Below, piece by piece: positions 34,428 through 42,909 of a stretch of DNA of 64,000 nucleotides. How positions within the stretch are numbered: position 1 is the stretch's first letter; each line of letters opens with the position of its first letter. Origin of the DNA: Chromatiaceae bacterium (GTDB taxonomy: Bacteria; Pseudomonadota; Gammaproteobacteria; Chromatiales; Chromatiaceae); NCBI GenBank assembly GCA_024235395.1, contig JACKMK010000003.1, positions 992,001 to 1,056,000 of the forward strand, in the 5' to 3' direction. The notes below the pieces were generated by a model. The model was not told the DNA's origin, made no database searches, and saw only the letters and a list, made by a program, of their open reading frames with translations. Both the position numbers and the translations under genes were made by a program.

Positions 34428-34736
34428 ATGGACTTACATCACGGGGCGATCCACCATCTAACCGGTGCCGCGGCGGCGCTGCTGACGACCACCGCCAGTG
34501 CGGTGGCCGACGACGACTGGCAACTCAAACGGCTGATGCAGCCAACCACGGCACAGCTGGCACAAGAGGTGGCCGGCAGTGTGGTGATCTACGACGGGCT
34601 CGACGCCCGCCAGGTGAACCGGGCCCTGGACACGCACTACGATCGGATGCAACACATGATGTTCATCCGCATCCACCATCTTCCTCCCCCCGGCGCCGGC
34701 GGCGAGGCGGTAGTCGAGAGCGACGGCTGCGATTGA
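34428..34736 (+). CDS. hypothetical exported protein
   Basis: 102 residues from the ATG at 34428, with GGGGAGAG upstream; signal peptide to about residue 28 (TTTASAVA), cleavage before DDDWQ. The mature part LMQPTTAQLAQEVAGSVVIYDGLDARQVNRALDTHYDRMQHMMFIRIHHLPPP holds six His/Met residues at its end, which could bind metal. Family not recognised. It converges on greB with 19 bases between stops. Confidence 0.65.
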   Translation: MDLHHGAIHHLTGAAAALLTTTASAVADDDWQLKRLMQPTTAQLAQEVAGSVVIYDGLDARQVNRALDTHYDRMQHMMFIRIHHLPPPGAGGEAVVESDGCD

Positions 34737-34755
34737 CGCCGACGACGCGCCGCCG

Positions 34756-35259
34756 TCATTCGTGCTCGGTGTAGCGAATCGCTTGAATCTCCCATTCGGC
34801 CGCACCGGACGGCGTGTGCACCAGAACGGTCTCGTCGAGGGCGTGGCGAAGCAGGGCGCGCGCCATCGGTGAATCGATGCTGATCCAGTTGCGCCGATGG
34901 TCGGACTCGTCGGCGCCGACGATGCGGTAGGTGACCTCCTGGCCGCCGCTGTCGCGTAGCGTGATCCATGCGCCGAAGAACACCCGTTCGGCGTTTTCCG
35001 GAAACGCGTGCACCACCTGGAGTTCCGGCAGGCGCTTCTGCAGATAGCGGATGCGCCGGTCGATCTCGCGCAGTTGCTTCTTGCGGTAGATGTACTCGGC
35101 GTTCTCCGATCGGTCACCCTCGGCGGCGGCGGCGGCGAGGTGGGTCACCACCTTGCGGCGACGCTTCCACAGCGCGTCCTGCTCCTGGTTGAGCGTCTCC
35201 CAGCCTTCGCGGGTGATGTACGGCGAACGCGCCGGGCCTGGAGTCTGTTTGCCGCTCAC
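34756..35259 (-). CDS. greB: transcription elongation factor GreB-like
   Basis: 167 residues from the GTG at 35259. GreA/GreB N-terminal coiled coil (REGWETLNQEQDALWKRRRKVVTHLAAAAAEGDRSENAEYIYRKKQLREIDRRIRYL), with the catalytic-tip motif GDRSENAEY at its turn (Asp and Glu), followed by the C-terminal FKBP-like domain (VVHAFPENAERVFFGAWITLRD, ISIDSPMARALL). GreB rescues backtracked RNA polymerase. The GTG start is supported by its overlap with the stop of a small membrane gene (GTGA). The first residues before ITREGW are short and basic. Confidence 0.93.
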   Translation of the reverse strand: MSGKQTPGPARSPYITREGWETLNQEQDALWKRRRKVVTHLAAAAAEGDRSENAEYIYRKKQLREIDRRIRYLQKRLPELQVVHAFPENAERVFFGAWITLRDSGGQEVTYRIVGADESDHRRNWISIDSPMARALLRHALDETVLVHTPSGAAEWEIQAIRYTEHE

Positions 35260-35429
35260 GAACCCGAGACCCCGCGGGTCACCAGCCACAGGTAGAACAG
35301 GAACACGCCGACACCGATGCCGCCCATCGTCAACGGCCCCCGGTAGCGTGGCACCTCACCGTCCGCGCGCCGACGGATGTCGCGAGCCCAGAGCAGTGCA
35401 CCCAGGAGCAACGCCAGACCGAGGAACAT
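35256..35429 (-). CDS. small two-helix membrane protein between greB and the CoA-binding gene
   Basis: 57 residues (MFLGLALLLGALLWARDIRRR ... YLWLVTRGVSGS). Two transmembrane helices, about 1-15 and 38-51, separated by a basic, Arg/Gly/Pro-rich loop. It starts 6 bases after the stop of the CoA-binding gene and its own stop shares bases with the greB GTG start (GTGA). The fit between its stop and the greB start supports both. Function unknown; its neighbours do not suggest one. Confidence 0.66.
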   Translation of the reverse strand: MFLGLALLLGALLWARDIRRRADGEVPRYRGPLTMGGIGVGVFLFYLWLVTRGVSGS

Positions 35430-35435
35430 CCGTCG

Positions 35436-35810
35436 TCAGAACTGGCCGGTACGCACCATGACCAGCGTGCAGGCCTCCAGCCATTCGATGCCGGCCGCAT
35501 CGAGCTGCCCCTGGACGACGCGGCTCTCGGTGCCGGGATTGAAGATCACCCGTCCCGGCCGCAGGCGCACGATCGCCTCGGTCTGCGGCTCGAGCAGCTG
35601 CGGACCGACGTACAGCGTGAGGGTGTCGACCGGTTCGGTGATCTCGTCCAGGCTGTGTGTCACCGGTAGCGCCTCGACCTCCTCGAAGCGCGGATGGATC
35701 GGCGTGATCCGGTAACCGTGCTGTTTCAGCAGCCGGATGCATTGATTTGCATAGCGTGCGGGTTTTGGGCTGGCGCCCAGTACGGCAACGTGATGTGACG
35801 CGTTTTGCAT
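35436..35810 (-). CDS. CoA-binding protein (YccU family)
   Basis: 124 residues from the ATG at 35810. A Rossmann-type CoA-binding domain: VAVLGASPKPARYANQCIRLLKQHGYRITPIHPRFEEVEALPV at the N-terminus and LYVGPQLLEPQTEAIVRLRPGRVIFNPGTESR in the middle. This is the CoA-binding domain of succinyl-CoA synthetase alpha in stand-alone form (YccU). Function is not established. It begins an operon with the small membrane gene and greB on the minus strand. Confidence 0.88.
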   Translation of the reverse strand: MQNASHHVAVLGASPKPARYANQCIRLLKQHGYRITPIHPRFEEVEALPVTHSLDEITEPVDTLTLYVGPQLLEPQTEAIVRLRPGRVIFNPGTESRVVQGQLDAAGIEWLEACTLVMVRTGQF

Positions 35811-35940
35811 TGGTCTGGCCCGGTCTGGTGACGGAAGCGAGGCGTTTCGGACGGCGCATGATAACCCCGTCGTACAGGGTGCCGCGATGCGCATTGCTCC
35901 GTAGAATGCCGGGTATCGTTATCGTTTGGAGACTGGAAAG

Positions 35941-36405
35941 ATGTTGGGTGCCGCGGTTCTGTTGCATGTGATCGCCGTCGTGATCTGGGTCGGCGGTATG
36001 TTTTTCGCTTACATGGCGTTGCGCCCGGTGGCCGCGTCGCTGCTCGAGCCGCCGCAGCGTCTTCCGTTGTGGGTCGGGGTGTTCGGCCGGTTCTTTCCGT
36101 GGGTCTGGGTGTCCATCGGCGTGATCCTCGCGACCGGCCTATGGATGATCTTCGCTGTGCTCGGCGGCATGGGCGCGGTCGCCCTGTACGTGCACGCGAT
36201 GTTCGGCCTCGGCCTGCTGATGATGCTGATCTTCCTGCACGTGTTTTTCGCCCCCTATGGCCGGCTGAAGCGTGCCGTCGCGGCGCAGGACTGGCCGGCC
36301 GGCGGCAAGGCGCTGGCGCAGATCCGTATGCTGGTCGGGATCAACACCCTGATCGGCCTGCTGACGATCGCGGTCGGTGCCGGCGGGCGCTATTTCGTGC
36401 CTTGA
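35941..36405 (+). CDS. CopD-domain integral membrane protein
   Basis: 154 residues from the ATG at 35941. Four hydrophobic helices with the CopD-type pattern: LLHVIAVVIWVGGMFFAYMALRPVAASLLEPPQRLPLW, then VWVSIGVILATGLWMIFAVLG, MFGLGLLMMLIFLHVFFAPYGRLKRAVA and NTLIGLLTIAVGAGGRYFV. The conserved His in the first and third helices fit the copper-resistance D family, which also includes heme-ligating b-type domains. A role in copper or heme handling is only inferred. Confidence 0.83.
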   Translation: MLGAAVLLHVIAVVIWVGGMFFAYMALRPVAASLLEPPQRLPLWVGVFGRFFPWVWVSIGVILATGLWMIFAVLGGMGAVALYVHAMFGLGLLMMLIFLHVFFAPYGRLKRAVAAQDWPAGGKALAQIRMLVGINTLIGLLTIAVGAGGRYFVP

Positions 36406-36622
36406 TCCGGTGGCGCCTGCCCGGTTCCAGGATTCTGTCGCCGCGTGCCCGGGGATGCGGCACTGGCGACGCAACCCACCGGAACAAAAGTGGTTTTGAA
36501 GGGAGGGGTCGGGCGCTGAATGGCTCGTAGCGATGGCCATTTTGTCGTGGCGGTGTTTTCCGTCGCCGCCGTTCGCGCGCGATCTATCTTTGCCCTTGGG
36601 TCGCAGTAGGGGGTGAGGACCA

Positions 36623-37672
36623 ATGACCGACGTCGTACAACTGCTCGGTGACGAGGCCGGGTATCTGCTGGAACACCGTTGCACCACGATCGCGCAGGAC
36701 ATGCTGCAGCTGCCGGGCGGGGATTTCGTCGACCGGGTGGTGGCCCTGAGCGACCGCAAGCCCGGGGTGCTGCGCGGCATGCAGACGCTGTTCGGGCACG
36801 GCCGGCTCGGTGGTACCGGCTACCTGTCGATCCTGCCGGTGGATCAGGGTGTGGAACACGCCGGCGGCGCCTCGTTCGCACCCAACCCGATCTACTTCGA
36901 TCCGCAGAACATCGTCGAACTGGCGATCGCCGGCGGATGCAACGCGGTCGCGTCGACCCTCGGTGTACTCGGTGCGGTCGGGCGCCGCTACGCGCACAAG
37001 ATCCCGTTCCTGGTCAAGCTCAACCACAACGAGCTGCTGAGCTATCCGAGCATCTACGACCAGACGCTGTTCGCCAGCGTCGAGCAGGCGTTCGACATGG
37101 GGGCGGTCGCCGTGGGCGCGACGATCTACTTCGGTTCAGCGGAGTCGCGACGGCAGATCGGCGAGATCAGCGAGGCGTTCCAGCGCGCCCACGAACTCGG
37201 GATGGTCACGGTGCTGTGGGCCTACCTGCGCAACAGCGCCTTCAAGAAGGACGGGGTGGATTACCACGAGTCGGCCGATCTCACCGGCCAGGCGAACCAC
37301 CTCGCGGTGACGATCGAGGCCGATATCGTCAAGCAGAAGCAGGCCACCTGCAACGGCGGTTACCGGGCGATCGGCTTCGGCAAGACGCACCCCAAGGTCT
37401 ACGACGAGCTGACCAGCGAGCATCCGATCGACCTGGTGCGTTACCAGGTCGCGAACTGCTACATGGGGCGGATCGGGATGATCAATTCGGGCGGCCCTTC
37501 CGGTCACGACGATCTGCATCAGGCAGTGCGTACCGCGGTGATCAACAAGCGCGCAGGTGGCATGGGCCTGATCTCGGGACGCAAGGCATTCCAGAAGCCC
37601 ATGCAGGACGGCGTACGCCTGCTGAACGCGATCCAGGACGTCTACCTGTCCGACCAGGTGACGATCGCCTGA
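36623..37672 (+). CDS. fbaB: class I fructose-bisphosphate aldolase (FbaB/DhnA family)
   Basis: 349 residues. Cleaves fructose 1,6-bisphosphate to DHAP and G3P by a Schiff-base lysine. Family features: LSILPVDQGVEHAGGASF at the N-terminus (DhnA-family start), KLNHNELLSYP, FDMGAVAVGATIYFGS, MVTVLWAYLRN, KQKQATCNGGYRAIGFGKTHPKV and MINSGGPSG and RTAVINKRAGGMGLISGRKAF (the lysine-containing strand and phosphate site). A 217-base upstream region contains an A/T-rich hairpin (36528-36543) but no gene. Confidence 0.94.
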   Translation: MTDVVQLLGDEAGYLLEHRCTTIAQDMLQLPGGDFVDRVVALSDRKPGVLRGMQTLFGHGRLGGTGYLSILPVDQGVEHAGGASFAPNPIYFDPQNIVELAIAGGCNAVASTLGVLGAVGRRYAHKIPFLVKLNHNELLSYPSIYDQTLFASVEQAFDMGAVAVGATIYFGSAESRRQIGEISEAFQRAHELGMVTVLWAYLRNSAFKKDGVDYHESADLTGQANHLAVTIEADIVKQKQATCNGGYRAIGFGKTHPKVYDELTSEHPIDLVRYQVANCYMGRIGMINSGGPSGHDDLHQAVRTAVINKRAGGMGLISGRKAFQKPMQDGVRLLNAIQDVYLSDQVTIA

Positions 37673-37714
37673 CCGGTCGCGCCGCTCGGCGCGGCGTTCT
37701 GGTAGTCTCCGGTG

Positions 37715-38332
37715 ATGCAGCCGGACGTTGCACCTGTCTACCACAACCTGATCGCCTGCCACGAGTGCGACCTGCTCCAGCGACTGCCACCCGAACACGG
37801 TCGCGGCCGGGTGCGTTGCCGCCGCTGCGGCTGCGTGCTGCACACCAGCGGACACGACGCCGTCGCGGTACCGCTGGCGCTCGGCCTGACCGCACTGGTC
37901 CTGTTCGTGCTCAGCAATGCGTTTCCGTTGCTCGATTTCATCGTCCAGGGGCAGCGTGACACGACCTACCTGTTGGCCGGCATCCGCGAACTGTTCCTGC
38001 AGGGAAGGCCGCTGCTGGCGAGTATCGTGTTGCTGACCACCGTGCTCGCGCCGCTGGTGCACATCGCGCTGCTGATCTACATCCACCTGCCGCTGGCGCT
38101 CGGGCGTCGGCCGCCCGGGTTTGCACGCGCACTGCGCGCCAGCCAGGAGGTCCTGCCGTGGAGCATGCTGGAGATCTTTCTGCTCGGTGTGCTGGTGGCC
38201 GCGGTGAAGCTGTCCGAACAGGCGACCATAGTCCCCGGGCCGGCGGCCTGGTCACTCGGTCTGCTGGTCGTCGTGCTGGCCGGGGCTGCGACCCAGGTGC
38301 ATCCGCACCGCCTGTGGGAGCGTGTCCGATGA
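37715..38332 (+). CDS. PqiA/LetA-like membrane protein, first copy
   Basis: 205 residues (GTG at 37712 is an alternative start). An N-terminal zinc-ribbon-like part (ACHECDLLQRLP and CRRCGCVLH, four CxxC-type cysteines) is followed by four transmembrane helices (PLALGLTALVLFVLSNAFPLL and others). This is one half of E. coli PqiA, which has two such modules in one chain. Here the two halves are separate genes that overlap by 4 bases (ATGA). It works with the PqiB-type MCE protein encoded two genes downstream in lipid transport across the periplasm. Confidence 0.92.
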   Translation: MQPDVAPVYHNLIACHECDLLQRLPPEHGRGRVRCRRCGCVLHTSGHDAVAVPLALGLTALVLFVLSNAFPLLDFIVQGQRDTTYLLAGIRELFLQGRPLLASIVLLTTVLAPLVHIALLIYIHLPLALGRRPPGFARALRASQEVLPWSMLEIFLLGVLVAAVKLSEQATIVPGPAAWSLGLLVVVLAGAATQVHPHRLWERVR

Positions 38333-38976
38333 GCCGCACGCTGGCGACCGCGCGTACCCGTGACCTGGTCGCATGCCACACCTGCGGACTGGTGAACCAC
38401 TGTCCGGCGGATGCTCACCGGGTCCGCTGCGCACGCTGTGGTGCGGCCCTGCACCGACGCATCACGCGCAGCGTCTCGCGCACCTGGGCCTTCCTTGTGG
38501 CGGCGATGATGTTGTACGTGCCGGCCAACATGTTGCCGATCATGCATGCGACGCAGCTCGGCAGGACGCGTTCGGACACAATCCTGAGCGGTGCCGAGTA
38601 TCTGTTGGTGCACGACATGTGGCCGTTGGCGCTGATCGTGTTCGTGGCCAGCATCCTGGTGCCGTTGACCAAGATCGCGATCCTGGTGTTCCTGGTCGTC
38701 TCGGTACAGCTGCGCTCGACGGCCCGCCCGATGGACCGCATCCGCCTGTATCGCTTCACCGAATTCGTCGGACGCTGGTCGATGGTCGACGTTTTCGTCG
38801 TCACGATCCTGGTTGCGCTGGTCCATCTCGGCAAGATCGCCGAGGTCGAGGCCGGCATCGGCGCGGTGTATTTCGCGGCGGTCGTGGTGCTGACGATGCT
38901 CGCGGCCAAGACTTTCGATCCGCGTCTGATCTGGGATAACGTGCACGAAGATGTCCAACCAATCACCCATCGATGA
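38329..38976 (+). CDS. PqiA/LetA-like membrane protein, second copy
   Basis: 215 residues. Like the upstream gene, a zinc-ribbon start (ACHTCGLVNHCPADAHRVRCARCGAALH) and four transmembrane segments (WAFLVAAMMLYVPANMLPIMH, MWPLALIVFVASILVPLTKIAILVFLVVSV, VDVFVVTILVALVHLG, AVYFAAVVVLTMLAAKTFDPRLIWD). It starts inside the stop of the first copy and overlaps the MCE gene by 26 bases. Together the two probably rebuild a PqiA. Confidence 0.93.
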   Translation: MSRTLATARTRDLVACHTCGLVNHCPADAHRVRCARCGAALHRRITRSVSRTWAFLVAAMMLYVPANMLPIMHATQLGRTRSDTILSGAEYLLVHDMWPLALIVFVASILVPLTKIAILVFLVVSVQLRSTARPMDRIRLYRFTEFVGRWSMVDVFVVTILVALVHLGKIAEVEAGIGAVYFAAVVVLTMLAAKTFDPRLIWDNVHEDVQPITHR

Positions 38977-40549
38977 TATTCCCGAGGCCCTTGTCGACGA
39001 CCGTCGGCGTGTGTCGGCGGTCTGGCTGATCCCCCTGGTCGCGGTGGTCGCGGCCGTCTGGCTCGGTTATCGCGCCTACACCCACGAGGGACCGCTGGTC
39101 GGCATCAGTTTCGAGACCGCGGAAGGACTGGAGGCCGGCAAGACACGGGTCAGGTTCAAGGACGTCGACGTCGGTGTGGTCGAGGCGATCGAACTCAGCC
39201 CGGACCTCAGCAAGGTGCGGGTGCGCGCGCGCCTCAACCAGGACGTCGAGGCCTTCCTGAACGACAACACGCGCTTCTGGGTCGCCCGTCCGCGGCTGTC
39301 CGGCGGCCAGGTGTCGGGGTTGGGCACCCTGCTGGCCGGCACCTATATTGGCGTCGACCTGTCGACCGGGGGAGAGCCGCAGCGCGAGTTCGATGGCCTG
39401 GAAACGCCCCCGATCGTCACGTCGGCCGAGCCGGGCAAGACGTTTCGCTTGCGTGCCGAGACGCTCGGTTCCTTGTCCGAGGGGTCGCCTGTCCTGTACC
39501 GCGGGATCGAGGTCGGGCGCGTGGTCAACTACGCGCTGCGTGACCCCGACGGCGTCGAACTCCAGGTGTTCGTCAAGTCGCCATACGACAAGCGGGTCGG
39601 CGAGGACACGCGGTTCTGGAACCTGTCCGGTGTCTCGATGACGTTCGACACCGACGGCTTGAGGCTGCAGACCGGCTCCCTGGCGTCGGTCCTGGTCGGC
39701 GGTATCGCGTTTGGTCGTGCGGGCGCCGAAACGCCCGGAACACCGGCCGCGGACGGCGCCCTGTTTGAGCTGTTCGCCGATCAGGGTGCGGCCGAGTTGC
39801 GAAAGACTGCGCCGCACCAGCGCTGGAAGCTGGAGTTTGCCGGGTCGATCCGAGGGCTGCAGCCGGGTGCGCCGGTCGAGTTTCGCGGTATTCGCATCGG
39901 CGAGGTGATCGATTTCCGGCTGCATTTCGATGCCGAAAAGCATGCGACGAGGATCCCGGTGGTCATCGCGATCGACCCCGGCTGGCTGGGGCTGGACAGC
40001 GGGGCAGTGGTCGTCGACAGTGAGGCGCGAGCGGTCTGGGACCGACTGGTCGACGATGGGCTGCGTGCGCAGATCAAGACCGCGAACCTGGTCAGCGGCG
40101 CACAATACGTCGACCTGGACTTCTATCCCGAAGATCCGCCGCGCACCATCGCGTGGGGCGGCGATGTCCCGCAGCTGCCGACGGTGCCGACACCGCTCGA
40201 CGAACTGCGCAGTCTGTTCTCTCGCATCGCCCGACTGCCGCTCGACAGCATGGGCGAGGATCTGGCGCGCAGCCTCTCGGCACTGCACCAGACGATGGCG
40301 GCAACCGAGACGCTGTTGCGTCGCCTGGACCGCGAGACCGTGGCCGAACTCAACAAGACCCTGCAGGCGACACGCACGACGCTCGGTGGGCTGGAGAAGG
40401 TGTTGGCGCCGACGTCGCCATTGCAGGCGGAGGCGCAGCGTGTGTTGCAGGAACTCGGCTCTGCGGCGCGCTCGTTCCGTATCATGGCCGACTACCTGGA
40501 GCGCCACCCCGAGGCGCTGATTCGCGGAAAGGGGGCGGTGTCGCCGTGA
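38951..40549 (+). CDS. pqiB: PqiB/LetB-like MCE-domain lipid transport protein
   Basis: 532 residues. An N-terminal membrane helix (about 22-42, AVWLIPLVAVVAAVWLGYRAY) is followed by MCE domains, starting with GPLVGISFETAEGLEAGKTRVRFKDVDVGVVEAIEL (about 48-80), a second near 170-200 (GKTFRLRAETLGSLSEGSPVLYRGIEVGRVV) and a third near 300 (SIRGLQPGAPVEFRGIRIGEVIDF). The C-terminal 100 residues are coiled coil. PqiB hexamers form a lipid tunnel between the membranes. It overlaps the second PqiA copy and the PqiC lipoprotein gene (TGATG). Confidence 0.95.
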   Translation: MSNQSPIDDIPEALVDDRRRVSAVWLIPLVAVVAAVWLGYRAYTHEGPLVGISFETAEGLEAGKTRVRFKDVDVGVVEAIELSPDLSKVRVRARLNQDVEAFLNDNTRFWVARPRLSGGQVSGLGTLLAGTYIGVDLSTGGEPQREFDGLETPPIVTSAEPGKTFRLRAETLGSLSEGSPVLYRGIEVGRVVNYALRDPDGVELQVFVKSPYDKRVGEDTRFWNLSGVSMTFDTDGLRLQTGSLASVLVGGIAFGRAGAETPGTPAADGALFELFADQGAAELRKTAPHQRWKLEFAGSIRGLQPGAPVEFRGIRIGEVIDFRLHFDAEKHATRIPVVIAIDPGWLGLDSGAVVVDSEARAVWDRLVDDGLRAQIKTANLVSGAQYVDLDFYPEDPPRTIAWGGDVPQLPTVPTPLDELRSLFSRIARLPLDSMGEDLARSLSALHQTMAATETLLRRLDRETVAELNKTLQATRTTLGGLEKVLAPTSPLQAEAQRVLQELGSAARSFRIMADYLERHPEALIRGKGAVSP

Positions 40550-41142
40550 TGCAAGCTATCGCACGTCTGGTTGTACTGGTCGTCGCATTGGGCGTGGCGG
40601 CGTGTGCGACGACGCCTTCGGCAAACTTCTTCACGCTGAACCCGGCTGACGTCGAGCCCCAGGTCGCGCGTTCGGACCTCTCGCTCGCGCTGGGGCCGAT
40701 CGACCTGCCGGGCTATCTGGACCGGCCGCAGATCGTCACCCGCGCCGGCGGTAACCGCCTGAGCGTCGACGAGTTCAATCGCTGGGGCGGGCTGTTGGAG
40801 GAGGAGATCAGCCGTGTCCTCGCCGAACACCTCAGTCGCCGTCTGGGCACCGACAGGATCTACAGCTACCCGAGTCGCGTGGCTGCGGACACCGACTACC
40901 GCGTCGTGGTCGAGATACGTCGTTTCGACGGCATGCTGGGTGGCGAGGTGGTGCTCGATCTGGCTTGGTCGCTGGTCGACGATCGAACCGCCGAGGTGCT
41001 GCTGACCCGCCAGGCGGCCTACCGGGGCGCGGTCCCGGGGAGCGACTATGGGGCCTATGCGGCCGCGCTCAGCGCGCTCGTGATCCAGTTCGGCGATGAT
41101 CTCGCCGCCGCGTTTACGCAACGCCCGCAGCGGCCGCGTTGA
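40549..41142 (+). CDS. pqiC: PqiC-like outer-membrane lipoprotein
   Basis: 197 residues. Signal peptide ends in the lipobox VAAC (Cys about 19), then FFTLNPADVEPQ, the PqiC/ABC-type transport auxiliary-component start. LGPIDLPGYLDRPQIVTRAGGNRLSVDEFNRWGGLLEEEISRVLAEHL is the family core. In E. coli PqiC anchors the PqiB tunnel to the outer membrane. It begins in the stop codon of pqiB (TGATG), so the set pqiA-pqiA-pqiB-pqiC is one operon. Confidence 0.94.
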   Translation: MQAIARLVVLVVALGVAACATTPSANFFTLNPADVEPQVARSDLSLALGPIDLPGYLDRPQIVTRAGGNRLSVDEFNRWGGLLEEEISRVLAEHLSRRLGTDRIYSYPSRVAADTDYRVVVEIRRFDGMLGGEVVLDLAWSLVDDRTAEVLLTRQAAYRGAVPGSDYGAYAAALSALVIQFGDDLAAAFTQRPQRPR

Positions 41143-41191
41143 GCGCCGAAGCGGCTCACGCCGCCGCGTGACGATGCCGCCCGCGGCGGAT

Positions 41192-41218
41192 AAAAAAACC
41201 CGCCGCAGTGCGACGGGT
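41192..41218 (-). terminator. rho-independent terminator (minus strand)
   Basis: Minus-strand reading: ACCCGTCGC-ACT-GCGGCGGGT then seven T. One internal mismatch in the stem. It follows the candidate sRNA. It cannot serve pqiC because the plus strand has no T-run after it. Confidence 0.75.
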
Positions 41219-41290
41219 GAATTCGATAGTCAGGAGGAGTGAGACCCCACACAACACCTTCTCGAATGAAGGTGTAGCGTTAAGCTAAGT
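41192..41290 (-). ncRNA. candidate small regulatory RNA with intrinsic terminator
   Basis: On the minus strand, an 8-bp hairpin (ACACCTTC, loop, GAAGGTGT; 41275-41254) is followed by a single-stranded linker containing ACTCCTCCTG (41240-41231), which is complementary to a Shine-Dalgarno sequence, and then a 9-pair hairpin with one mismatch (41218-41198) that runs into TTTTTTTA. No minus-strand gene lies just upstream to use this terminator; the nearest is 770 bases away beyond an opposite gene. Structure and layout are those of an Hfq-type sRNA of about 95 nt. The 5' end at about 41290 is a guess and no strong promoter was found. Confidence 0.55.
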
Positions 41291-41446
41291 TTGGACGCCG
41301 TACGCAAGAGCTGCATTGACACCCATCAACTTATCATCGACTTCTGATCATTGGTCGTTTGATGCCGAACGGGCGAATCTAAAGATTAGAAAAACATAAT
41401 TTACTAATGTATCTTCAATGTGCTGAACCTCAGATGAGCCCCCTCC

Positions 41447-41941
41447 ATGACCGACACTGAATCGCCGGGTAGAAATCTGTTCCCCGACAGTTGGATCGTG
41501 GGTAGGGCTGCCGCCGAACTGGCGCGCAACGATCCCGGCGTACTGCTCGATACGGCGGAAGGTGGCGGCGCCAGAGCGGCCGACCCGGGGCGCGAGCGAT
41601 TTGCGACCCACGCCGGTATCACGCTGGTCGAGCAGGCAGGTCAGGGTTTCGGCGGTGTCGATCCGGATGATGCGCCCCGGCGCGGATTCGGCCGCGCCGT
41701 GCGGCATTCGCGGCGTCGCCTCGGCCGGGTGTCCGGTGCCGTGCTGATCGTTGCGGTCGCGGCGTTCGGCGGCGGTTATTGGCTGCTGCAGACGCTGCCC
41801 GGCGGCGACCGATGGTCGCAAGCCGCGGCACATGTCGCCGAGGCGCTCGCCGATCGCCTGGATGTCACGGCCCTGCGATTGAGGGCCCGGGCTGCCGCGT
41901 GGCGGTCGCCCCGGGTCGAGACGCCGGGGCAACCGGAGTGA
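41447..41941 (+). CDS. hypothetical single-pass membrane protein
   Basis: 164 residues. Hydrophilic N-terminal 95 residues, then a basic stretch (RRGFGRAVRHSRRRLGR) and one membrane helix near 98-115 (VSGAVLIVAVAAFGGGYWLL), with a short C-terminal periplasmic tail. Codons are GC-rich at third positions, which favours this frame over the overlapping minus-strand frame. No good ribosome site is seen before the ATG. Family not recognised; convergent with a lipoprotein gene. Confidence 0.55.
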   Translation: MTDTESPGRNLFPDSWIVGRAAAELARNDPGVLLDTAEGGGARAADPGRERFATHAGITLVEQAGQGFGGVDPDDAPRRGFGRAVRHSRRRLGRVSGAVLIVAVAAFGGGYWLLQTLPGGDRWSQAAAHVAEALADRLDVTALRLRARAAAWRSPRVETPGQPE

Positions 41942-41973
41942 GCAGCGGCTGATCCCGGCGCGCCTCCCAGTGG

Positions 41974-42909
41974 CTACTTCACCCCGGCCAGTTTTGTACT
42001 GCCGTCCTTCAGCTCGGACAGGTCCCAATGGCACTGTTTCTCGACCATCGCGAACAGTTCCTGGTCGGTCTGGTACAGCATCGTCAGCTTGGGATCGTTG
42101 TCACCCGGCTTGGGTTTCTGGTCCCAGATGAACTTCGGTGACAGCTTGCAGCTGCGCTTGGGGTATTTTGCGGGGTAGTAGACCTCGGCGAACTTGGTCT
42201 GCCCCCAGACCTTGGCGCGACGCGGCGCCTCGCCCCTCTGGGCCACCGTCAGCGCGAGATACTGCCCGGTGTAACGGACCTCGGGGTTGTGCCGCAGGTG
42301 TCGACTCTTGTTGAAATCGATCGGGCTCTCGCTCAGGGCGCCCCCGGTCAGCTCCATCGAATCCTGGTCGAAGTAAACCGGTTCGCCCGTGGGCAGCGTG
42401 ACCCTGATGCGTCCCTTGTCGTGTTCCACGGCTGCCGAAGGCAGCTGTCTGCGGGGGAAGAAATGCAACTCGCGAAACATGTTGTCGTGGCTGAAGCGGC
42501 CCGAAAGCTTGACGTCGTCGTTGACCGCGAGGTGGATGTTCTCGCGCGCCCGGTCGGAAAACAGGAATGCATATTCACGACGCGCGCCTTTGCGCTTCAG
42601 GCCGGCCGGATTGATGGTTGGCGAGCCGTCGTTGAGAAAAGAGAACCCGACCACGGTGCGTTTGCCGCCGGGTTCGTAAAAGAAATACTTCAAGCCATCA
42701 ACCGATGTCGCACCGATGCTGCGGTCATAGCGATGCTTGTCGCGAATTCCATCGCGTTCGGGTTTGGTGTCCTGTTCCAGCATCGCCAGGGGATCGAAGC
42801 GGGGTTTCACCCGTGGTGCCTTGGCGACGGGCGGCGGTTCCGGTTTTTCCTGCACCGGGGCACAGGCGGCGACGGCGATCGCCAGACCTAGCAAGAGAAT
42901 TCTGCGCAC
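41974..42909 (-). CDS. hypothetical lipoprotein
   Basis: 311 residues. The signal peptide ends in the lipobox VAAC (Cys about 16, then APVQEKPEPPP, a Pro-rich linker). The mature domain has FFYEPGGKRTVVGFSFLNDGSPTINPAG, LHFFPRRQLPSAAVEHDKGRIRVTLPTGEPVYFDQDSMELTGG and YYPAKYPKRSCKLSPKFIWDQKPKPG. It looks like a beta-rich periplasmic or outer-membrane lipoprotein; family not recognised. The following gene (plus strand, 43279) is divergent across 369 bases. Confidence 0.7.
   Translation of the reverse strand: MRRILLLGLAIAVAACAPVQEKPEPPPVAKAPRVKPRFDPLAMLEQDTKPERDGIRDKHRYDRSIGATSVDGLKYFFYEPGGKRTVVGFSFLNDGSPTINPAGLKRKGARREYAFLFSDRARENIHLAVNDDVKLSGRFSHDNMFRELHFFPRRQLPSAAVEHDKGRIRVTLPTGEPVYFDQDSMELTGGALSESPIDFNKSRHLRHNPEVRYTGQYLALTVAQRGEAPRRAKVWGQTKFAEVYYPAKYPKRSCKLSPKFIWDQKPKPGDNDPKLTMLYQTDQELFAMVEKQCHWDLSELKDGSTKLAGVK

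Noticed and set aside
38963..40507. 514-codon minus-strand open frame opposite pqiB
   Set aside because: PqiB has clear MCE domains; this is its GC-rich shadow.
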